Shown: positions 9,392-20,700 of the stretch, piece after piece
Numbering within the stretch: position 1 is the first letter of the stretch
Layout of the letters: every line of letters starts with the position of its first letter
From: Macrostomum hystrix
Taxonomy: Eukaryota; Platyhelminthes; Macrostomidae
Assembly: GCA_950097015.1 (NCBI GenBank)
Contig: CATNEN010000002.1
Location: 7,517,501-7,581,500 of the forward strand
Direction: 5' to 3'
DNA: 64,000 nt
Translations under genes and position numbers: made by a program
The notes under the pieces: generated by a model
Databases searched by the model: none
What the model saw: only the letters and a program-made list of their open reading frames with translations
What the model was told of the DNA's origin: nothing

Positions 9392-12300
9392 TCATGAGTA
9401 CCTGGCCAGAATTGTGTCACCGGAGCTGATGTTATAGTAAAGAACCTCGCGAGTCTCCACCTCCATGGGATATTCAATGCCTGGCATCTCATTGCACAGG
9501 TAGAACAGCTCCACTTTGGCACTGGGCGGCAGGCGGAATGCCTTGCGCATGAAAGCGATCAGGTGTTGCACCAGCATGCGGCCTGGCAGCCGCTTCGTCA
9601 GCGACTGCAGCTTGTTCTCCTGGGGACAACGGGTGACAAGTCTGGTATTCACTGACAGTCTGGCATTCACAGACAGTCTGGCATTCACTGACAGTCTAGC
9701 AATCACTGACAGTCTAGCCATCACTGACAGTCTGGCATTCACTGACAGTCTAGCATTCACTGACAGTCTGGCATTCACTGACAGTCTAGCATTCACTGAC
9801 AGTCTGGCATTCACTAACTGCCAGTCCATGAGTGCCAGTCTAGCAATCACTGACAGTCTAGCATTCACTGACAGTCTGGCATTCACTGACAGTCTAGCAA
9901 TCACTGACAGTCTAGCAATCACTGACAGTCTGGCATTCACTGACAGTCTGGGATTCACTGACAGTCTGACATTCACTGTCAGTCTGGCATTCACTGACAG
10001 TCTAGCATTCACTGACAGTCTGGCATACACTGACAGTCTGGCATTCACTGACAGTCTAGCATTCACTGACAGTCTGGCATTCACTGACTGCCAGTCCATG
10101 AGTGCCAGTCTAGCAATCACTGACAGTCTAGCATTCACTGACAGTCTGGCATTCACTGACTGCCAGTCCATGAGTGCCAGTCTAGCATTCACTGACAGTC
10201 TGGCATTCACTGACAGTCTGGCATTTACTGACAGTCTGGCATTCACTGACAGTCTGGCATTCACTGACAGTCTGGCATTCACTGACAGTCTAGCATTCAC
10301 TGACAGTCTGGGATTCACTGACAGTCTAGCATTCACTGACAGTCTGGCATTCACTGACAGTCTGGGATTCACTGACAGTCTGGCATTCACTGACAGTCCG
10401 ACAGCACTCACCTCTCCCGTATCGGCCCGCACGCAACGCAGCCGCACCTCGAGCACGGAGTCCTTGAGGGCACGAGCGGACCTGCTGGCCATCTCCGCCT
10501 CGTCAGGAGCTCCCAGCTTGGCCAGCAGAGCCGGGAAGCTCGGATGCAACCTATTGAACTGCCTGACGGCCGGGTCGGACTGTTCCAGACTGGCCAGGTC
10601 CCTGAACTGGGCATAGTGCCGTTTCAGATAGTCGATTTCAGCGCCAACGCGCTCGTCTCGCTCGATGACGCTGCGGTTCAGCAGACGCAGGCGCGGCAGT
10701 CGGGCAATGGCCAGCTGCCTGGATTCACAGTTGGGCCACATGTTTCAGTCAGCTGTTCAGTCCATGGACTGGGGGGGGGCGCAAACCCTCCCAAATCTCT
10801 ACCCCAGTTGATATTCGTTCCCAGTGATGATTCAAGGTTTTTACTTTGACAGGGTTGTCGAGAGTTCGAATCTCACCAATATTTGTGAAACTATTTAATT
10901 TGCTTGAGCAAGATGATAATAATTATTATTATTATTGAAGGAGGGCTGCGGGCAATGGCACATCATTTGGTGACACTAGACCTGCAGCCAGCGAGGAGGC
11001 AATCGTGCCCATTTCGCTGACTCATAAGCACACACGCAGGCACACACTCACACAGGTGTGTACATCTGCCCTGACTGTCTCATAGTTGTTGGTCCTCAAG
11101 GACGTAAACTGCACGACAAGCCACCAAGCCTTCTCTCCGCGGCCGCATCCCAAATATGAAAGGGATCTTTGGTACTAGAGGCAAACGCGTTAACCGCTCT
11201 GCCACTCACCCTTCGCTTGAGCAAGATACTCACGAGTGTAAGTCTCTAGGGCTAAAGCGGCCTATTCAGTCCACTGACTGGACAGCTGTGCAGAGCCCTT
11301 GGAACCAAGAGCAATAGCCACAACAGGTGCCATTTCTATCTACATTAATTAGTTGCAACCCTAACACAGGAAACTTTCTAAGAAACATAGAGCAAAAACA
11401 AGGACTTGAAAATAAAAAAAAGACCCTAGAAACTATAAACAAGCTGGGAAAGATAAAAACCAATGAAGCCAATCACCTGGACGTGGCCTCGTTCTGCGCG
11501 ACCCACAGCGGATTATCAAGCAGCATTAACAATCGAAGGCTCGGCAGTTGGTGCAGCTGAGCTACGGAGGCCCAGTCAGCCAGCTGGTTGCTGGCCAAAG
11601 CGAGCGACTCCAACGCGGGAAAGACAACCCGGCTGCTGTCTCCGCTATCGCCACAATTACAGGCTCCCATTCCGTCATCGTCATCATCTACGGAGAGCTG
11701 CAGCTGAGTGAGCTGGCAGCCGTTGAGATTGAGCATTCGAAGGCTAGTCAATTGGCGGCCCATACTATGCAGATTGCAACCATCCCGCATGGGATTGTAG
11801 GCCAGGTCCAGCTCCACCAGTTTGCACGCGTGCTGCGGCAGCTCGCCAATTCGGTCGATGGAATTGTAGGACAGGCCCAGCAAGCGCAGGCCGGGCATCA
11901 GGCGCCACAGACTGACAGCTTCGGCCCAATCCAGGCCGGCTTTGTTCAGCACTAATGACTGAATTCGGGCGAATGAGTCCGGTGGGTCAGGTGAGAAACC
12001 TGAGCAAAATTGCAGGTGATTTGATATCGCTTGCAAAATCTCATTATCATAAGAAACGATTCAAGTAATGAGTTTTAATTAAGATATTTTAGTTTCAGAC
12101 TTTAACAACATTTAATATTTTTATATTTACATATGATAAAATTATTTTTCAACAATAATAACTGATTACACCTGCCCCATTGCGCCAAATGTGCAGCCCA
12201 CAGCACAGCAAAGTCGCAGCTATTGTGCGGCGTATTTGAAGGCTGCGTACGGCTGTTCAGTCCATGGACTGGTGGGACTAATGAGTGAACTGAAGCAATG

Positions 12301-14604
12301 CAGAGTTAAGAGTCTCGCTAAAGTGCCCAAATTGTTCCAATGGAGTCGGGAAAAGAACCCCGGACCTTTAAGTCGAGTCAGACTTACTAACCGCTATACT
12401 AGGCTACAACGGCCTCAAAGTCGTTAACTATACCATCGCACCATTATTTCCTTGCCCAATGTTTAAATGACTTCGAACAAGATTGGAATTATCGGCCCGG
12501 GTATCGGCTAACGAGTAAAAGGTGTGTACAGCTATTCAGTCCGTGGACTGGGTAGGCCGGTCCACAGACTTTTTTCCAGCAAGGCGATCGATTTAGCAAC
12601 AAATGAATTGGCATTGATTGTAGGGATTTTCTTTAAATAAGTGTCCAATCTTCCCATGGACTGAGATTCGAACTCACGACCTCTTAAGTCAAAAGTCCGA
12701 AGCTCTAGCCACTAAGCTACAGGCCAAAAAGACGGTCTCTTACTGCGAATACTCAAACAAAACTCACCAGCCGGCGAGGCCAACACATTCTGACTCAAGT
12801 TGATTGCTTTCAGATTTGGCAGGGCATTGGCAATTTTTGCCACTTCCGCCCAGTCGTGAAACAGGGTATGGCTGAGGTCCAGATCTGAGAGGCTGGGCAA
12901 GCGGCTGCTCAGCTGACTCTCATCTTCCTCGCTGCAGAATGCGACAGGAACACCTGGAAACAGGTTGGGCGAAGTGGGCGAATGGCTAATGAAATCACCC
13001 GGCATTTTATTCTTGTTTATAAATATAACTAAGGTCCAACTGATAGCTAAGTCTAACAGGTGACATTCAGGTCTAACAGGTGACATTCAGGTCTAACAGG
13101 TGACATTCAGGTCTAACAGGTGACATTCAGGTCTAACAGTTAACAGTCAGGTCTGACAGGTGATCGGCTGTCAGATCCAACAGGTGACACAGCCAGGTCC
13201 AACAGGTGACACAGTCAGGACTAACAGATGACACAGTCAGGACTAACAGGTGACACAGTCAGGACTAACAGGTGACACAGTCAGGTCCAACAGGTGACAG
13301 TCAGGTTTAACATGTGACACACTCGGGTCTGACAGGTGAGGTGACAGTCAGGTCATACAGGTGAGAGAATTGACAGGTGACAGTCAGGTATAACAAGAAA
13401 CATCAAACAGTTTACACAAGCTGGTCTAACAGGTTAATAATGGGGGCGAGAGGCGAATGAGTTGAGCATACCAGAGAGCATAACGGAATTGAGCGTGGCC
13501 AGCTTGGACATTCTCTGGCCAGCCTTCACCATGCCGTACAGTTTAATGGGCTTCGCATAGATATTTAGATCGCTTTCGAAGGCCAGCTCTGATTGCGTCA
13601 TGCCGCATCGGTCGTCAGTAGGTGCGGAATAGCGCTGAGCAATGCCAGCTAGCAGGCTGATGCCTGTGCTGACCCGGTTGGCCTTCACAAAGGAGGCCGA
13701 TGTCTCTTGAGCGGCCTGGGGTGATGATAGGTGAGAGTGCAGAAGCTGTACATTTTTGCTCCAAAGGCAGGAAGTCTTTAAAGTGAGAAGGTGTTAAGGA
13801 TCAGATAGAGCGGCGGTGCTGAAGAAGTGATAGATCAGGTGGAGCGGCTGTCTTGAAGGAGTGATAGATCAGGTGGAGCGGCTGTCTTGAAGGAGTGATA
13901 GATCAGATGGAGCGGCTGTCTTGAAGGAGTGATAGATCAGGTGGAGCGGCTGTCTTGAAGGAGTGATAGATCAGGTGGAGCCGCTGTGTTGAAGAAGTGA
14001 TGGATCAGGTGGAGCGGGATTGAAGGATCGGATGGAGCGGCGGTCCTGAAGGAGTGAAGGATCGGATGGAGCGGCGGTCCTGAAGGAGTGAAGGATCAGA
14101 TGGAGCGGCGGTCCTGAAGGAGTGAAGGATCGGATGGAGCGGCGGTCCTGAAGGAGTGAAGGATCAGATGGAGCGGCGGTCCTGAAGGAGTGAAGGATCA
14201 GATGGAGCGGCGGTCCTGAAGGAGTGAAGGATCGGATGGAGCGGCGGTCCTGAAGGAGTGAAGGATCAGATGGAGCGGCAAACCATGATGATTTTAGAAA
14301 CATAACTTAGGTTTAAATAATTGCGAATTTATACACAACTTGATAGTTGTATAGCCTCTTGTTAAACTTATTAATGTTAGGCTTCTTACAAAAAATCGTC
14401 ATACTTAGAGAAGTGAGCTCAAAGCACCTTGAAATACTGTACTCCGTTATGCGTCCCATTGTGCCGACCGCGCTCTGGCTCGTCCCAGTCGATGCCCAAC
14501 CAGGTCTCGCGGCTATTGCCAACAGGCCCGATGTACTTTACAACACCAAAATGGCCATCTAGCTCTATCCGACGGCCTAGTAAGTTTTGCGATGCAGCAG
14601 ACAT
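9392..14604 (-). CDS. TBCE: Tubulin-specific chaperone E (tubulin-folding cofactor E)
   Basis: Six exons: 14428-14604, 13472-13715, 12768-12953, 11477-11999, 10412-10718 and 9392-9619. All phases fit and give about 554 residues (human about 527). Domains in order: an N-terminal CAP-Gly domain (residues about 8-80, with GHFGVVKYIG, WLGIDWDEPERG and GVQYFK); leucine-rich repeats across exons 3-4 (LPSLSDLDLSHT, LRLLGLSYNSID, LRMLNLNGCQL, LRLLMLLDNPL); a linker with LLNRSVIERDERVGAEIDYL like the human protein; and a C-terminal ubiquitin-like domain ending ISSGDTILARYS. The ATG at 14604 was chosen because it sits directly before the CAP-Gly domain; an in-frame ATG at 14658 is possible. The protein helps fold and dismantle the alpha/beta-tubulin dimer. 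Exons 5 and 6 plus intron 5 form one uninterrupted frame (see findings). Confidence 0.93.
9640..10400. repeat. 18-bp minisatellite filling TBCE intron 5
   Basis: About 40 units of AGTCTGGCATTCACTGAC (plus strand). A longer variant containing CCAGTCCATGAGTGCCAG is inserted at three places (near 9822, 10092 and 10162). The array starts about 10 nt inside the donor and ends about 20 nt from the acceptor, so it is nearly the whole 792-nt intron. Confidence 0.96.
10917..11212 (-). mobile_element. tRNA-derived SINE, family 1, in TBCE intron 4
   Basis: Read on the minus strand the head has a Pol III A-box-like sequence (TGGCAGAGCGGTTAACGCG) and a weak B box. Then comes a body shared with copies near 20310, 51755, 55985 and 58526, and an ATT-rich tail at 10917-10936. 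The tRNA(Ser/Leu)-like head is inferred from the A box. Confidence 0.75.
12165..12420 (-). mobile_element. tRNA-derived SINE, family 2, in TBCE intron 3
   Basis: The body contains GCTGTTCAGTCCATGGACTG. The head at the right, on the minus strand, ends in a tRNA T-arm-like segment (GACTTAAAGGTCCGGGGTTC). It matches the copy at 60808-61065 over most of its length. Confidence 0.7.
12521..12722 (-). mobile_element. Partial tRNA-derived SINE near family 2, in TBCE intron 3
   Basis: A body with TTCAGTCCGTGGACTG is followed by a tRNA-like head. On the minus strand the head reads GTAGCTTAGTGGCTAGAGC and later GTGAGTTCGAATCTCAG, good A-box and B-box matches. Arm pairing is too poor for a functional tRNA. 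Confidence 0.6.
13040..13435. repeat. ~20-bp minisatellite in TBCE intron 2
   Basis: The left units are exact AGGTCTAACAGGTGACATTC; the right half decays into units with ACACAGTCAGG and variable spacing. It looks like a young homogeneous end and an old diverged end. Confidence 0.92.
13800..14282. repeat. 34-bp minisatellite in TBCE intron 1
   Basis: About 14 units with ATGGAGCGGCGGTCCTGAAG and then GAGTGAAGGATCAG. The left third uses a related variant (GCGGCTGTCTTGAAGGAGTG). It lies between the CAP-Gly exon and exon 2. Confidence 0.95.
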
Positions 14605-17600
14605 AATGCTAAGTTTTTTGCTACTTAGAATGCTGTAAGGAAAAGGATAGTTCTGCACTGTTAAGTTAAGATACTGCCAGACAATGGTCGACCAGGCCTA
14701 GCCGATTGAGCATGAACTAGTACTATTTTATTGCTTATTACTTATATTTAAAGGCTATTATGTGCCTTATCTTGCTCCTGTTTGCAACTAACCCTCTTTC
14801 TCTCTCATTTTTATTTTCTCTCTGAGTCAGTTGCAATTGGCTTGCTGGGCTGCCAAGGTCAGGTAATTAAAAGTGTCTGCCCAGCCTTCTGTCTGAAGAT
14901 GGTCATGCTGCAAACCTCTCCCACTGTATTAATGTGTAGGACTGAAAGTCATGTTCTCTATTATTTTGCTAGCTCTTGCTGACAGCTAATAGTGCAAGAA
15001 TAGACTAGAAGTGTTGAACTGACACTATCATTTGCATGCATCTATACCAAAATAAATTGGCAACATAAAATTTACCAAAAAAATTTAAACTTAATTTTAA
15101 CATTTTAAGTTTACATCAACAATATACATTGGTATTGATAAATGTAAATATTAGTTGGAATTGGAAAAAGTTTACATTGGCAATGCATTTTGGTATAGGT
15201 ATGTGTAAATAAAAGTTAACATTGGGAAAAGTTTATGTTGGGGGATGAGTCACTAGCATAACTAATTGCTTATGGCCAGTTAGGGAATTCCCTGACACAC
15301 CCCCGATTAGAATCTTGTCCCCTGAGCACCCACCCACTCCAGTGAATGCACATTTTAATGTTGGTTTAATATCAATAAAAACCAATTTGCTAAAGTTATA
15401 TAAATCTCATACGTATATTATATAGATAAAATTTAACTAAGTTCTATTTGTTATCCATTGATTAGGCCTATATAAATTCTGATTTTATAATTTTAAGTTT
15501 ATCAAGATTTTTATTCACACAGTTCAACAAATTGCTTCATGAAAATATATATACTTTTAGACACATGTTTATACCAAATAGCAATATTTAATACATATAT
15601 ATATATATAATCAGTTAGCTAAGCATTTTGTTTTTATCAGCTAATCAATTCAATTACAGGTGAATATTAATGAAGGTGACACAACAGGTAAATTTTTTTA
15701 CATTTACAAAATATTGTTATCTTCACTTTTGAGTAAATCTGAGGGTGAATCTCTTTGCTTTTGTATTGTGACAAATTTAAATAAACCGGATGTGTTAATT
15801 AGTTATTAATATGATGTTCAGTGATAAATAAAGTTCTGAAGACAATCTAGGAGAAATAAAAGAACTGAATATTGGATTATACTGCTAGCAATACACTTTT
15901 TGATTCAATTTTTTTGATTTTTGAATAATACATTATTAGAAATGACTTGTAAAAGGCTGTAAAAAGCAAAAGCATAGTAAAATATTTGAGTTAGGCCTAC
16001 ATACATGAGACATAGGCCCCCTACTAAGTAAGAAAGAAGCCAGAAAAAATATCATACCATACTTATATAATGATGCCATTTATTGTCAATTTAATTTCAC
16101 TCCTGTTCTTGCCTGAGAATTGCCAACAATTTTCATTACATGTAGGCCCTATATATACTAATTTATACTTCTAGGCCCTAGCCCCTAGCTAATTAAAAAG
16201 GTAGTTGTTATTTGTCCGGTTAACCTGTTAACCACCCAAGGACTTAATTTCTCCCCTTTCAATGAGCAGGAGCAACGATCCTCCCAAAGACCACTCTTGC
16301 CCTGCTAATAGCCATCTTGAGTCTTGACCTCACAAAGACCAAACTATACCCTTGAACTAAGTTAGTCCCTGAAACAACCGAATTTCTGTAAAAGGTTTTA
16401 ATTTTTTTAATTAGCTGATAAGCGAAAATAATTTGAGACACAAACTTCAAATCTGAATGCCTGTCCTTTTGCAGCTTGTTAATTATTTTATCTTACAAAT
16501 GATAGAGGTTCTCGTGGTAGCGCAACAACCCCACAACCTCGGTTAACCGGACAAATAACCAAATGGCTATTTGTCCGGTTAACCGGACAAATAGGGGCCT
16601 AACAACTACCAATTAAAAAACTGAAGAGGAAAAATTAGTTAAAAACAAATAAGAAACTTATTTAAGTAAGAGTCACTCTATAACAACTTTGGTCACAACT
16701 GTATGATCATTAGCATTATGAAAAGAAACTCAGCTTTGGTATAGCTTTGGTATAGATATGCCTATGCCTATACTATACTGGTATATTTGGTAATGGCATG
16801 GAATATTCAACGTTGAGTATTTCATTATAGATTCATTAATTCAGTATATTCTGTATTTGGGACTTCTGTGTTTCCTTTGTAGCAATATGAAAACGGAAGC
16901 GGAACACAAAAACATTAATTCATGTTTTTCTTGCATATATTTGTTTTTTCTGTTCTAAAATTTTTACTGATTTTAGCGCGAATTTAAGTGCCATACCATA
17001 TGCTTTTATAGCTCGTACGGATCATATTAGGCAGTCATTCGTTCCCCTTACTTTGGTCCTCTCCTATTGAACCTAGGCTTTTTTGTTATATGAAGGTATG
17101 GTATGCCACGATTTTTCGCTTAATTAGTGACGTCTCATACTTCTATATTCACTTTTAAATGATGTTATAAATGGAGAAACTTTTATTGAAACGAATCGAG
17201 TAACGGAACCTAATGGTTTCAAATCAATTTCAAAAACCCATGGATGCGCAACACAGATTTTAAAAATTAACCCAAATTTGCAGAACACAAGGCAATTTTA
17301 TTAAGAAGTGCAATGCGACACAAAAAATAAATACTGCGAAACTTCCTAAAATTGAAATATGCCTACAGTACAGTAGGGCCTAGCTTGTTTTAAGATTAAA
17401 ATGTTATCAACAATTTTAACTCTGCTTTGCCTAGGCCATTTATATTGCTCACTTGAAATATACTTTTCTTAATACCCTAAGTTTATGATAAATTGTTTAT
17501 TATAACTATGTAAATAAATAAATAAATAAATGTTTATCATCAACAATCTTTAAAACTAATCTTGGTTTTGCAAATATTTCTGTGCATCAATTATAGTTTG

Positions 17601-17718
17601 TTAGAGAGTTGTTAATTTTATGATAATCTTTTTCCATTGATTAACTTTCCAGTGGTGCAGCTTAGCCTGGCTCACCCCGAAGCAAATTGGCCTGTTTGCA
17701 AGTGGCCCCAATGTTACC
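14605..17718. other. AT-rich divergent intergenic region, TBCE / TFCP2-like
   Basis: The 3.1-kb space between two divergent start codons should hold both promoters. It is AT-rich with short ORFs only. It contains the inverted-repeat element at 16200-16610 and an AAAT microsatellite near 17512. No convincing TATA box or conserved frame was seen. Confidence 0.6.
16200..16610. mobile_element. Inverted-repeat (MITE-like) element
   Basis: Ends are GGTAGTTGTT (16200-16209) and its inverse AACAACTACC (16601-16610). Inside them, TTATTTGTCCGGTTAACC at the left is matched inverted at 16541-16558. A perfect 28-bp palindrome centred on GGTTAACC follows at 16567-16594. No coding capacity and no clear target-site duplication. 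Confidence 0.65.
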
Positions 17719-20700
17719 ATGTCTACCAATAGCACCCCTTTGATGTTAGCATCAAACAATTCTACCTCAGCTGTTGGTGTTATTGGCACTGTTGCTGGAC
17801 CCAGCTTTGTGTCACTGAAGCCAGGACTGACATCGCCTGCTGTGGACTGGCAACCAATGCTACCTCCACTGTTGGCTGCTGCCGGCACCTTTGACAGCCA
17901 GCTGGTTGGCCTGGCAGCCACCTCTGAGCAGACCTTGCACCTGATCCCTGCTCCACCATTGCCAGCTGTATCTGTATCTGCAGCCAACTTTGTGAACAGC
18001 CTGATGCTAACTCCTGATGCTGGCAACAACAGCTGTGTTAACAACAATGGCCATGTGTCTCTACCACCATTTAGGTTTGCATCGCAAGATGCTGCAGCAG
18101 CAGCAGCAGCGGCAGCGGCTGCCATGGCTGCAGCTGCAGTGCCATTCGTTTGTCAGCAGCAGCTAGACCAACTGCCGACACTTCTAGCTGACATGTCCGA
18201 TGATATGAGCCTTGCTGTGATGGGTGTCGGCCTCGACAACCAAGGCAACACTGACGCGGCAGTTGGGACTGACAAGTTTCAGTTTAGCCTCTCAGCTGCC
18301 ACTTCGCCAGCCATCAAGCTGAACGAGGAACCACTTACTTATCTGAATCAGGGTAAAAAAATAAGAGCTTTAAACACTTTCTTGTGTTTTTGTTGACAAA
18401 ATACCTTGGCTTTGATTTTTGTGATTTAGCCATCCCAACCCAACGTTTCTGCAGGCAGTCCATATGAAGTCAAAATGTCTTGCTCAGCTACTGGTGACAA
18501 GTCACGGCTGCTCAAGGTGAGTTTGGACTCTGTCAGCCTGACTCTCCATCTGACTGACTCTCCATCTGACTGACTCTCCATCTGACTGACTCTCCATCTG
18601 ACTGACTCTCCGTCTGACTGACTCTCCATCTGACTGACTCTCCATCTGACTGACTCTCCGTCTGACTGACTCTCCGTCTGACTGACTCTCCATCTGACTG
18701 ACTCTCCATCTGACTGACTCTCCGTCTGACTGACTCTCCGTCTGACTGACTCTCCATCTGACTGACTCTCCATCTGACTGACTCTCCATCTGACTGACTC
18801 TCCGTCTGACTGACTCTCCATCTGACTGACTCTCCGTCTGACTGATTCTCCATCTGACTGACTCTCCACCTGACTGACTCTCCATCTGACTGACTCTCCA
18901 TCTGACTGACTCTCATATTATTAGTAGTACATCGGTAACTGTTGGATTTGCAGTGTTAATAATTCACAATCACAATAGCATGTTTTGATGCGCATTGGCT
19001 GAAAGCTCTTTATGCACTTAGCGGACGGTACGGTACACATTCCAGGCCTTTTATTGCCATTAGGAGTCTAAAATTTAGTAGCAAACTCATGCGCAATTCC
19101 TTGCCCTTTGTTGTCTGGCCAGCGTGTTGGGCCGCTACCCACCCCAGCCCAGTGTACGGCTGAGTCAGCTGCCTCATACCATTTTTTCTCTGGCTAACCT
19201 TCAATGCACCGGGGCCAGTCTGTCTGCCTCAACCCTGCCTTATTCCACTGATTGGATTGGCTGAGCTGAATGTCACTTGTGTTTGCACTTTTACCCGGCC
19301 TATGACTGAGCTTTCATTTATGTCAAGGTTACTCGTGGGTTCTTTACAGAATCTACTTCTCTGTAGGCTGCTTGCTGCATTCATTCATTATGCATGCTGA
19401 AATGAAACTTATTTTATTGACTGAGTCTGCTTAAAAGTGATTTTGGTGCACTTTTGCATTCTCTGCTACACCTGACATTTAAGGTTGTCACACTTTTACT
19501 AATTTCTCTTTTCCGATAGTTTGCCATTTCATTTCATTTGTTTGTCCTACAGTGTTTTTCCTACACCCCAGACATTTTCACGGACTTACCACTGTCTCGT
19601 GTTTTATCATACGCTTGTTTTTACAATTTCTCTTCTCATCCGTCCACTTGTTCTCCTGTCCGGTGTCCACCGGTTCACTTGTCCATAAAACACCTTGCCC
19701 CAAATGCAATTGGCAGCGTTTCATCTCTGATATTTTTTATCATAATGAATAAAATTCAATACATTTTGCAAACCGGCCTACTTAAAGTAGCTCACTGCGC
19801 GTATTGCCAACCAAAAAACAAACAAAAAATCCACTGGTTAACGCAGAGCGTATTCCGCGTCAGCTTCCACGATCGACGCATGCAGTTCATGGAAAAGGAG
19901 CACCTGGACTACTGGCGCCAGAGCCGGCCTGGCGAGCGCATTCTAGACTTAGACATCCCGCTGTCCTACAATCTGCGCGGCGTCACGGCCTCGCCCGGCT
20001 GCATCAACTCTGCCGAGGTGCTCTGGGAGCCCGGGCCAGAGTGCGCCGCCTTTGTCAGGCTGAACTGCATCAGCACGGAATTCACGGCCAGGAAGCACGG
20101 CGGCGAGAAGGGCGTCCCGTTCCGGCTGCAGATTGACACCTATGATCAGGTTGATGGTCAGCACCTGTGCAGTGTTGCCGCTCAGGTCAAGGTGAGCATG
20201 TGTAGCTAGCTAGGCATTTTATAATCTTCAATCCCCTTCCCAACCTACTGATCCCCTTCCCAGCCTTTTAATCCCCTTCCCAGTCTACAAATTCCGCGAG
20301 TCCATGAGTACAGAGTCCCTAAGCTCGATTCCGCGGCGAGGCCACATTCATTTGGGTGCAGCCGCCGAGAGAAGGCTTGGGGGCTTGTCGTACAATCTAT
20401 GCCTTTGAGGGCCAACCTTCAAGGCACAGTGAAGTGTACACTGCCTGACGATGAAAATGTCAGGGCAGATGTACACACCTGTGTGCGTGTGTGCTCAGGA
20501 CTCAGCGAATGGGCAGAATTGCCTCCTCGCTGGCTGCGGGTCTAGTGTCACCAGATAAAGTCCCATTGCCCAAAGCCCTCCTGTAATTAATAATAATAAT
20601 ATTATTATTATTATACAGATCCCCTTCCCAGCCAACAGCCTACTTCATGGCTACCCACGCTCTCCCCAATCACTGTCAGGTGTTCAAGCCCAAAGGCGCA

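Noticed and set aside
12646-12721. Functional tRNA gene on the minus strand
   Set aside because: A- and B-box matches are good, but acceptor and anticodon arms do not pair well, and it sits at the head of a SINE-like body.
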